From: Amycolatopsis sp.
Lineage (GTDB): Bacteria > Actinomycetota > Actinomycetes > Mycobacteriales > Pseudonocardiaceae
Length of the DNA stretch: 64,000 nt
Reading direction: 5' to 3'
Assembly: GCF_025464955.1 (NCBI RefSeq)
Contig: NZ_JAODNM010000067.1
Coordinates: 1 to 64,000, forward strand
This document shows positions 55,916 through 63,149 of this stretch, in pieces; within the stretch, counting starts at the first letter, position 1; each line of letters opens with the position of its first letter. A model generated the notes under the pieces. It was not told the origin of the DNA, did not search any database, and saw only the letters and a list, made by a program, of their open reading frames with translations. A program made the translations under genes and the position numbers.

Positions 55916-57118
55916 TCACCGGTCCGCGACAGGTCCGCGCGACGACCCCGCCACCAGCGCCTGGCGAAGTTCCCAGGCAGCCAGCCCGAGGATGCCGAGC
56001 GCCGCGACGAGCACGTAACTGTTGCCCAGTATCGACAAACCCCAGCCCCACCGGAATTCCGCGTTGCCGCCGTTGGGCACGATCATCACCACGCAACTCG
56101 CGAAGAACGCCCCGACGACCAGCGCGACAACCTTGCGTCCCCGAGTGACGAGCAGCGCGACCAGTGGCACCACCCACACCCAGTGATGCGACCAAGAAAC
56201 CGGCGAAACGAGCAGCGCGTAGAACGCCGTGACGAGCAACGCGCCCAGCGCCTCACCGCGCCGATGCAGCCGGACGACCAGCCAGATCGACGGCACCGCC
56301 AGCAGCGCACCGATGCCCAGCGCCAGTTTCAACGACCAAGGCGCGAGGTGCGAAGTGCGGCTGACCAGCCCGTTGAGCGACTGGTCGAAGATCCACGACA
56401 CCGCGCCGATCCGGCTGGGATCCGACGCCGACCGCGTCCAGTACTGGCTCGCGTCACCGGGGATGAGCAGAAACATCAGGCCTTCCAGCACGACGAACGC
56501 GCCCAGCGCCCGCGCCGCGTCCTGGCGGCGCCCGGTGATCAGCAGGTGCGGGATGAAGATCAACGGCGTCAGCTTCACCGCCGCGGCGACGCCGACCAGG
56601 ATGCCGCCCCACCGCGAACCACGGGCGCACAGCACGAGGACGTCGAGCAGGACCATCGCCATCAGGATCAGGTTGATCTGGCCGAGCAGCAGCGTCTTCC
56701 ACACCGGCTCCAGCGCCATCGCGAGCACCACGCAGCCCGGCAGCGCCCACCAACGCGCGTCGACAAGCTTCGGCGCCGACACATGCAGCGTGACGGCCAG
56801 CGCGACGATCGACACCGCCCCGACAACACCCCAGGTCAGCCCGGCGGGAACCCCAGCGAGCGGCACGAACAGCAGTGCGGCGGCCGGCGGGTAGGTGAAC
56901 GGCAGCAGCACCCACGACGGCAGTGTGGAGAGCGCCTCGGCGGGGTACAGGTGTTGCCCGCGCAGGAACGTCAACGCCCCCGCGCGGTAGACGACGCTGT
57001 CCGCGCCGAGATGCCACTCACCGAGCCACGCGCCCAGCCCCAGCCCGAACATCGCGACGGCGAGCGCCGCCACGAGTAGCCAGGCTGTGCGGGGCTTAGA
57101 GCGGGGTCGAGTCGACAT
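55916..57118 (-). CDS. GT87 (DUF2029) mannosyltransferase-like membrane protein
   Basis: This 400-residue polytopic protein has about nine to ten membrane helices and the GT-C loop 'GADSVVYRAGALTFLRGQHL' with an Asp after the first helix. It also has 'LLPFTYPPAAALLFVPLAGV', 'LLLGQINLILMAMVLLDVLV' and 'KLTPLIFIPHLLITGRRQDA'. The GT87 family includes PimE, which uses polyprenyl-phosphomannose as donor. Its start overlaps the end of the paralogous upstream gene by 23 bases, and purK is 30 bases downstream. Confidence 0.88.
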   Translation of the reverse strand: MSTRPRSKPRTAWLLVAALAVAMFGLGLGAWLGEWHLGADSVVYRAGALTFLRGQHLYPAEALSTLPSWVLLPFTYPPAAALLFVPLAGVPAGLTWGVVGAVSIVALAVTLHVSAPKLVDARWWALPGCVVLAMALEPVWKTLLLGQINLILMAMVLLDVLVLCARGSRWGGILVGVAAAVKLTPLIFIPHLLITGRRQDAARALGAFVVLEGLMFLLIPGDASQYWTRSASDPSRIGAVSWIFDQSLNGLVSRTSHLAPWSLKLALGIGALLAVPSIWLVVRLHRRGEALGALLVTAFYALLVSPVSWSHHWVWVVPLVALLVTRGRKVVALVVGAFFASCVVMIVPNGGNAEFRWGWGLSILGNSYVLVAALGILGLAAWELRQALVAGSSRGPVADR

Positions 57119-58439
57119 CGCTGGCCGCGGCGCGGCCGGCCCGTACCTGTATCCGCCAGCGGACGAACAGCACGATCGCGAGCACGAACGGCATCTCGAT
57201 GTACATGTTGCCGACCATCGCCTGCCACACCTGCCAGTGCAGCTCGATATTGCGGCCGTTGGGCAAGATCAGCAGCGCGCAGCTGACGAAGACGGCGATC
57301 ACCGCGACCGCGCCGAGCCAGCGCTTCCACGCCGAGGCGAAGGTGGTTTGCGGCAGGCGCGCGATGAGCAGCACGATCAGCGGCACCGCCCAGACCCAGT
57401 GGTGCGACCAGGAAACCGGCGAGACGAGCAGCACCCAGAACGCCGTGACCAGCAACGCGGCCAGGTTCTGCCCGCGCTTGTGGAGCCGGAGCATCAGCCA
57501 GAGCGCCGGGATGGCGATGAGCGCGCCGATGCCGAGCGCCGCGTTCGACGCCCACGGCGCGAGGTCGGTGATGCGGTTCATCAGGCCGTTGAGCGACTGG
57601 TTCCCAGCCCAGTGGATCGGCCCGATCCGGCCGGTGTCGCGCAGGGTCTTCGTCCAGTACTCGATGGTGTCGTGCGGGATGATCGCGAGCATCAGCGCCT
57701 GCAGGGCGACGAACGTCCCGAGCGCGCGCAGCGCGTCCTTCCACTTCCCAGTGACGAGCAGGTGGCCGATGAACACCAGCGGCGTCAGCTTCACCGCGGC
57801 CGCGATCCCGACCAGGACACCGCCCCAGCGCGAACCGCGCGCGCAGATCACCAGGACGTCGAGGATGACCATGGCCATCAGGATCAGGTTGATCTGGCCC
57901 AGGAAGATCGTCCGCCACACCGGTTCGAGCGCCAGGAAGACCAGCGTGAAGACGAGCGTCGAGCGGGCGGGTGACGCCCACCAGCGCGGCGCGTCGGCGG
58001 CCGGGCGGGGCAGCGAACCGATCGCGATGCGGACCACCAGCGCCAGCGCCAGCACGGAAATCGCGGTCAACGCGCCCCAGGCCACCTCCAGCGGCACGGT
58101 GGCGAGCGGGACGAACAGCAGCGCGGCCGTCGGCGGGTAGGTGAACGGCAGCAGCGCCCAGTACGGCTCGTTGGCGAGCGAACTCGCGTTGTACAGCGGA
58201 TCGCCGTGGACCAGCGTCAACGCGCCGGCCCGGTACACCGCGCTGTCGACGCCGAGGTGCCAGTCGAGCAGCCAGCCGACGATGCCGACGATGATCGCGA
58301 GGACCGGGACCGCCACCAGGATCAACACCGACCGCGGCCGGACGGACAGGCGCGCGAGCGACGCGCGCAACGCCAGCCGAGGCTGCGAAGGACGCGCCGG
58401 AGCTTCACCGTCAGGCGGGGCGGAAACGATCCGGGTCAC
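57096..58439 (-). CDS. GT87 (DUF2029) mannosyltransferase-like membrane protein, paralogue
   Basis: This 447-residue protein is a clear paralogue of the next gene: 'GVDSAVYRAGALTLVHGDPL', 'LLPFTYPPTAALLFVPLATV', 'IFLGQINLILMAMVILDVLV' and 'QSLNGLMNRITDLAPWASNA' match closely. It has a longer N-terminal cytoplasmic part (about 40 residues). The adjacent position indicates tandem duplication. These may act on lipoglycans or on the locus glycan. The GTG start has no strong ribosome site. Confidence 0.88.
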   Translation of the reverse strand: MTRIVSAPPDGEAPARPSQPRLALRASLARLSVRPRSVLILVAVPVLAIIVGIVGWLLDWHLGVDSAVYRAGALTLVHGDPLYNASSLANEPYWALLPFTYPPTAALLFVPLATVPLEVAWGALTAISVLALALVVRIAIGSLPRPAADAPRWWASPARSTLVFTLVFLALEPVWRTIFLGQINLILMAMVILDVLVICARGSRWGGVLVGIAAAVKLTPLVFIGHLLVTGKWKDALRALGTFVALQALMLAIIPHDTIEYWTKTLRDTGRIGPIHWAGNQSLNGLMNRITDLAPWASNAALGIGALIAIPALWLMLRLHKRGQNLAALLVTAFWVLLVSPVSWSHHWVWAVPLIVLLIARLPQTTFASAWKRWLGAVAVIAVFVSCALLILPNGRNIELHWQVWQAMVGNMYIEMPFVLAIVLFVRWRIQVRAGRAAASDVDSTPL

Positions 58440-58503
58440 CCGAACAGGAAAGCATGAATGCCCTGAGCTTCGTTGGGAAGCCCCCGAACTGGTCGTTTCG
58501 TCT

Positions 58504-58557
58504 GGTTAGAACTCGTGAGCGTTCCGGCCGGGTTCTAACCGGCCGGAACGCTCACGA
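58504..58557. terminator. ACTCGTGAGCG-family hairpin with an alternative fold
   Basis: GTGAGCGTTCCGGCCG pairs with CGGCCGGAACGCTCAC. Alternatively GGTTAGAAC (58504-58512) pairs with GTTCTAACC (58532-58540), which crosses the first stem, so only one can form. It lies after the GGDEF gene and before the GT87 gene, both on the minus strand. Confidence 0.6.
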
Positions 58558-58572
58558 ACGCACTCACCCACC

Positions 58573-59442
58573 TCAACCGCGGCTGAGGTGGGTGAGGAGG
58601 TCGCATGCGGCGTCGTGGGTGGGCGGGAGCCGGACGACGGAGATCCGCGGGTGGCCGAGTTCACGCAGCTGGGCGTCGATGGACAGCCGTTCGTGCAGCT
58701 CACGGCGCAGCAGCACGCCGCGCGTGGCGATGCCGCCGTCTCGGGCCACCAGCGCTGCCGCCGTCGACGGGCCGAGCGACGCGACGCTCTCGCCGCCGTC
58801 GAACACGGCTCGCAGGGCGTCCGCGACGAGGATCATTCCGGTCAGCCGCGCCCAGCCGGCGATCTCGGAAAAGTCCATCGCGACGACGAGCAGCAGGTGT
58901 TCGTCCGACGCCTGGTGCCCGTCCCGCACCGCCTGCCGGTAGAGCTCGGCCAGCCGGGTGCGCAGGTAGGCCACCGTCGGCAGGCCAGTCAGCGGGTCGG
59001 TGACCTCGGTGTGGACGAGTTGGTCGGTGGCGACGTCGGCCCAGGCCAACGCCGTGAGCCGGAGCAGCCGGGGCGGGGTCGTGTCGACGTCGGGGGCGAT
59101 GAAGCCGTCGACCCCGTCGAGGTCGCCCATCACCGCGTGCAGCGCCGCGAGGTCGGTCAGCGTCTCGGACAGGCCCGCGCCCGACGCCGCCCTCGCCCGG
59201 CCGAGCCCGGCCAGCGCTGTCTCCGCGATGCCGCCCCGCAGGTCACCGCGGAGCAGCGCCGCGCACACGGCGTCGACCTCAGGGAGCGCCCAGTCGCTCG
59301 GGAACCGCCACCCCGACGCGAGACTCACCGCGCGCCAGCGCGCCCGCAAGGCCCGCAGCGCGCCCCACGAAGCTTCGTCCCGTGCCGTCTCCGTCCGCCC
59401 GCTTCGCGACCCGAACGGATCACCGGCCGCCGGCACATCCAC
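58573..59442 (-). CDS. Degenerate GGDEF-domain protein
   Basis: This protein of about 289 residues has an N-terminal helical region and a GGDEF-like C-terminus recognisable by 'VTDPLTGLPTVAYLRTRLAE' and 'LLLVVAMDFSEIAGWARLTG'. The catalytic GG[DE]EF loop is replaced: after 'DGGESVASLGPS' there is no active-site motif, so cyclic di-GMP synthesis is unlikely. It may bind nucleotides or partners. The start is uncertain (GTG 59442, GTG 59436 or ATG 59571); none has a good ribosome site. It is divergent from the ECF sigma gene. Confidence 0.75.
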   Translation of the reverse strand: MDVPAAGDPFGSRSGRTETARDEASWGALRALRARWRAVSLASGWRFPSDWALPEVDAVCAALLRGDLRGGIAETALAGLGRARAASGAGLSETLTDLAALHAVMGDLDGVDGFIAPDVDTTPPRLLRLTALAWADVATDQLVHTEVTDPLTGLPTVAYLRTRLAELYRQAVRDGHQASDEHLLLVVAMDFSEIAGWARLTGMILVADALRAVFDGGESVASLGPSTAAALVARDGGIATRGVLLRRELHERLSIDAQLRELGHPRISVVRLPPTHDAACDLLTHLSRG

Positions 59443-59721
59443 CCCGTTACCCGCCCTTCGCCCGGCTTTCGATCTTGAGACCTTCCGACGAGGGGACGTC
59501 GAAACCCCGCCGGTGTGACGCCGAATGGCGCAGATAGCTCCTAAGATCGTCGAACCGGCCGGTCGAGGCATGCGCGGGTGAACTTGTTGGGCCCTCCGGG
59601 TCATCACTGGGCCCACAAGGTGACGCGCGAGTCCGCGTCCGTCACACTGAGCACTGCGGTACGCCGGGGTCGAGCGCGGTCCTTTCCGGCCGCGGTCGAC
59701 GACGAGCGAAGAAGGAGAGTC

Positions 59722-61938
59722 GTGTCCACCCTTCCCGCTGAGTTCAACGGCAAGAGCGACGCCGAGCTGATCGACGCCGTCCGCGGCGGGACGATCGCCG
59801 CCTACGGCACCCTCTTCGAACGGCACTCGACGGCCGCCCACAACCTCGCCCGCCAGCTCGCCCGGTCCGGCGCGGAGGCCGACGACCTGGTCTCCGAGGC
59901 GTTCGCCAAGGTGCTCGACACGCTGCGCGCGGGCAAGGGGCCCGACTCCGCGTTCCGGGCCTACCTGCTCACCGCGCTGCGGCACACCGCGTACGACAAG
60001 ACCCGCAAGGACAAGCGGATCGACCTCACCGAGGACATGTCCGACGCGGGCGGCGCCGTCGGCGAAGCCCTCACGGTGCAGTTCTCCGACACCGCGGTCG
60101 CCGGGCTCGAGCGCACGATGGCGGCGAAGGCGTTCGCGAGGCTCCCGGAACGCTGGCAGGCGGTTCTCTGGCACACCGAGATCGAGCAGCAGACGCCGGC
60201 GGAGGTCGCGCCACTGCTCGGCCTGACCGCCAACGGCGTGTCCGCGCTCGCCTACCGCGCCCGCGAGGGGCTGCGCCAGGCATACCTGCAGGTCCACCTG
60301 GCCGAGACCTCGGCGGAGCGGTGCCACGCGACGGCGGAACGTCTCGGCGCGTGGGTCCGCGACGGGCTGTCCAAGCGGGAGCGCGCCCAGGTCGAGACGC
60401 ATCTCGACGAGTGCGAACGCTGCCGCGCCTTGGCCGCCGAACTCGCCGACGTCAACAGCGGACTGCGGCTCATCATCGCGCCGATGGTGCTGGGTGGCGC
60501 GGTTACCGCGTACCTCGCCGCAGCGGGCGCGAAGGCCGGCGTCATCACCGCCGGCATGGCGGCCGCGGCCGCCGCGGGTACTGCGGGAGCGGCCGGCGCG
60601 TCTTCCGGAGCCGCCGCCGGTGCCGCTTCCGGGCTCCCCCGCCAGCTTGTCGGGGTCGGCGCGTCGGGTGCGGCCATCGCCGCGGCCGTCATCGTCGGGC
60701 TCGCCGCGGCCGGCGGTCCGCAGCAGATCTCCGTCGCCGCGCAGCCCGCACCTCCCCCGGCGACGTCGCAACCCGCGGCTCCGCCGCCCGTCGTCCCGCC
60801 GGTGGTGCCGCCCGCCCCGCCGGCACCACCCACGACTCCGGCACCGCCCGCACCCGCGACGCCACCACCTGCCACCACGCCACCATCGAGCCCACCGGCT
60901 CCACCGGCTGTACCGGCACCGCCGAAGGTGACGGCCGCCCAGCCGGCCGACGTCGAGCTCCAGCCCGGCGGCGGCCCGGTCACCATGCCGATCACCGTGC
61001 GCAACGACGGTGGCAGCGTGTCCGACCCGGTGTCCGCGACACTGAACCTGCCGCCCGGCGTCACGGCCGTTCCGGCCGGTGGAGGCGGCGGTGCGGCGTC
61101 CGGGTTCTCCGCGCTCGCGAAGTCGGACGCGCCGATCATCGTGAACTGCCCCGGCGGCACGGGCACCGTGACCTGCAAGACCGACCACGGCCTGCAGCCG
61201 GGTCAGTCCGCCACGCTGAACTTCCGGCTGACGGCCGACGACACGGCCCAGGCCGGCACGGTGACCGGATCGATCACCTCCGGGGCCTCGGTGAAGGTCT
61301 CGGTCGCGGTGCAGGTCAAGGTCAAGGCGCCGCCGGACGTCGTCGTCCTTCGGGTGTCGAGCGCCTGGGACTCGGGGCTGCCATGGGTCCGCCACCCGGT
61401 CATGCACCTGGCCGTCCACAACACCGGGCCCACCACGAAACCGGTGTCGATCACCCTCGACCACTCGGTGGACCTGATCATCGGCAACTGGAGCGCGCGC
61501 TGCCACCGGACCGCCGACGGGACCACGTGCCTGAGCAAGGGCGCACTGGCCCCCGGTGAGCGGCTCGATCTCTGGGTCGCGCTCGACCGGCGTCCGCCGC
61601 ACGACGAGGGCGTCACGGTGACGGCCAAGCTCGGCGCCGCCAACTCGGGACCGCAGACGGTGTACTTCGACTGCTGGGGCCAGGTCTGCGACGCGCCGGG
61701 AATCGCCCCGTCGACGTCGAGCACCCCGCCGACCAGCACAAAGACGAAGCCGACGGACACGCCGGACAAGACGCCCGATCCGACGCCGACGCCGGATCCG
61801 GGTGTGCCCGCGCTCCAGCCGAGCGCTCCGGTAGGCCCCGGGAAGCAGCCCGACGCCACGACCAGCGCACCTCCGCAACCAGGGCCGTCGACAACGCCCA
61901 GCAGGCCGGGTCTCCTCGGGATCATTCCGCTGCCGTAG
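59722..61938 (+). CDS. ECF sigma factor fused to zinc finger, membrane segment and surface domain
   Basis: This 738-residue protein joins several parts. Sigma regions 2 and 4 are at about 10-190 ('LFERHSTAAHNLARQLARSG', 'TPAEVAPLLGLTANGVSALA'). A ZAS-type zinc finger follows (His227, Cys231, Cys234 in 'THLDECERCRALAAE'), then Ala/Gly-rich hydrophobic stretches at about 250-335 that should cross the membrane, and a Pro-rich linker. A CARDB/DUF11-like beta domain ('GPVTMPITVRNDGGSVSDPV') and a second one come next, with a Pro/Thr tail. The sigma factor is thus tethered to its own anti-sigma-like module and an outer sensor. The GTG has GAAGGAGA upstream. Confidence 0.87.
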   Translation: MSTLPAEFNGKSDAELIDAVRGGTIAAYGTLFERHSTAAHNLARQLARSGAEADDLVSEAFAKVLDTLRAGKGPDSAFRAYLLTALRHTAYDKTRKDKRIDLTEDMSDAGGAVGEALTVQFSDTAVAGLERTMAAKAFARLPERWQAVLWHTEIEQQTPAEVAPLLGLTANGVSALAYRAREGLRQAYLQVHLAETSAERCHATAERLGAWVRDGLSKRERAQVETHLDECERCRALAAELADVNSGLRLIIAPMVLGGAVTAYLAAAGAKAGVITAGMAAAAAAGTAGAAGASSGAAAGAASGLPRQLVGVGASGAAIAAAVIVGLAAAGGPQQISVAAQPAPPPATSQPAAPPPVVPPVVPPAPPAPPTTPAPPAPATPPPATTPPSSPPAPPAVPAPPKVTAAQPADVELQPGGGPVTMPITVRNDGGSVSDPVSATLNLPPGVTAVPAGGGGGAASGFSALAKSDAPIIVNCPGGTGTVTCKTDHGLQPGQSATLNFRLTADDTAQAGTVTGSITSGASVKVSVAVQVKVKAPPDVVVLRVSSAWDSGLPWVRHPVMHLAVHNTGPTTKPVSITLDHSVDLIIGNWSARCHRTADGTTCLSKGALAPGERLDLWVALDRRPPHDEGVTVTAKLGAANSGPQTVYFDCWGQVCDAPGIAPSTSSTPPTSTKTKPTDTPDKTPDPTPTPDPGVPALQPSAPVGPGKQPDATTSAPPQPGPSTTPSRPGLLGIIPLP

Positions 61939-61952
61939 TAGCGTCACACGGC

Positions 61953-62468
61953 GTGCCGACAAAGACGCTGCTGATCAAGTACCGCGAATTGCTGAGGTTC
62001 GGCGTCGTCGGGGGCATCAGCTTTCTGATCACCACCGGGGTCACCTACGGGCTCAAACTCACCGTGCTCGGCAAGAACCCGGTGACCGCGCTCGCGCTCG
62101 GCGTGCTGATCGCGACGATCTTCTCGTATGTCGCGTCCCGTGAATGGTCGTTCAACACCCGCGGCGGCCGGGAGCGTCAGCACGAAGCCGCGCTGTTCTT
62201 CGTACTGAGCGCCATCGCGCTGGGCCTGAACACGGTGCCGCTGGCGATTTCGCACTACGTGCTCGACCTGCAAGTGCCCAACGTCAGCAGCCTCACCCAG
62301 GAGATCGCCGACTTCGTCAGCGGGATGATCTTCGGGACGCTGCTGGGTACTGTTTTCCGCTACTGGTCGTTCAAGAAATGGGTATTCCCGCAGGCAGACG
62401 CCCGGGTGCGGGTGGTCGACGGCGGCGCGTCGACCGATTCGGACATACAGGGCGACAAGGCGGCCTGA
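61953..62468 (+). CDS. GtrA-family membrane protein (first)
   Basis: This 171-residue protein has four membrane helices and the GtrA pattern 'LRFGVVGGISFLITTGVTYG', 'FSYVASREWSFNTRGGRERQ' and 'GTVFRYWSFKKWVFP'. GtrA proteins move or help flip polyprenyl-linked sugars. It starts 14 bases after the ECF gene, with TAGCGT eight bases before the GTG. By position it matches Rv3277. The next gene is a paralogue. Confidence 0.88.
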   Translation: MPTKTLLIKYRELLRFGVVGGISFLITTGVTYGLKLTVLGKNPVTALALGVLIATIFSYVASREWSFNTRGGRERQHEAALFFVLSAIALGLNTVPLAISHYVLDLQVPNVSSLTQEIADFVSGMIFGTLLGTVFRYWSFKKWVFPQADARVRVVDGGASTDSDIQGDKAA

Positions 62469-62493
62469 TCGGCTCGTCGCCGACCGCGCTCCG

Positions 62494-62505
62494 TAGACTC
62501 AGTTC
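62494..62505 (+). promoter_or_regulatory. -10 box TAGACT, leaderless start of the second GtrA gene
   Basis: TAGACT at 62494-62499 is followed by six bases and the GTG at 62506. Confidence 0.5.
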
Positions 62506-63072
62506 GTGACTGTTGTCGAATCCGTGCTGTCGCACACGCCCGAGCCGTTCCGGTCGGTCCTGATCAAGCACCGCGAGATGCTCAAGTTCGCGATCGTGGG
62601 CGGAACGACGTTCGTTGTCGACAACGGCATCTGGTACATCCTGAAGCTGGGCGTGCTGGAGTCGAAACCGACCACCGCAAAGGCCATCTCCATCATCGTC
62701 GCGGCGATCGTGTCCTACATCCTCAACCGCGAGTGGTCCTTCCGGACCCGCGGCGGCCGCGAGCGCCACCACGAGGCCGCGCTGTTCTTCATCATCAGCG
62801 GGATCGCGGTGTTCGTGAACCTCATCCCGCTCTACGCGTCTCGGTACCTGTTCCATTTCGAGGTCCCCGAGACCACGCGGTTCGTACAGGAGTTCGCGGA
62901 CTTCATCAGCGGTTCGATCATCGGCATGCTGCTCGCGATGGTGTTCCGGTTCTGGGCGTTCAAGAGGTGGGTCTTCCCGGATGACCTCGGCACCCGCCGC
63001 CGCGACTCCGGCGGCTCCGGCGGCGACCAGGACTCCGGCGCCGACGTCACCCCCTTGCGCCCCGTCAAATAG
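62506..63072 (+). CDS. GtrA-family membrane protein (second)
   Basis: This 188-residue protein is a close paralogue of the preceding one: 'LKFAIVGGTTFVVDNGIWYI', 'SYILNREWSFRTRGGRERHH' and 'MVFRFWAFKRWVFPDDLG' align with it. It has four membrane helices and a hydrophilic Asp/Ser/Gly tail of about 30 residues. Two GtrA genes side by side suggest duplication with different carrier substrates. It ends 77 bases before the sensor gene. Confidence 0.88.
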   Translation: MTVVESVLSHTPEPFRSVLIKHREMLKFAIVGGTTFVVDNGIWYILKLGVLESKPTTAKAISIIVAAIVSYILNREWSFRTRGGRERHHEAALFFIISGIAVFVNLIPLYASRYLFHFEVPETTRFVQEFADFISGSIIGMLLAMVFRFWAFKRWVFPDDLGTRRRDSGGSGGDQDSGADVTPLRPVK

Positions 63073-63149
63073 CCACCCTTTAGGCCGAACGGGTGACTGC
63101 CCCCTAGGGCAACGGTGGAAACAGTTGGGCTGTACGGCCGCTCTGCGAC

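Noticed and set aside
55469..57079. A 536-codon plus-strand frame rich in Arg, His and Gln
   Set aside because: It is a shadow of purK and the GT87 gene, with no domain and no ribosome site.
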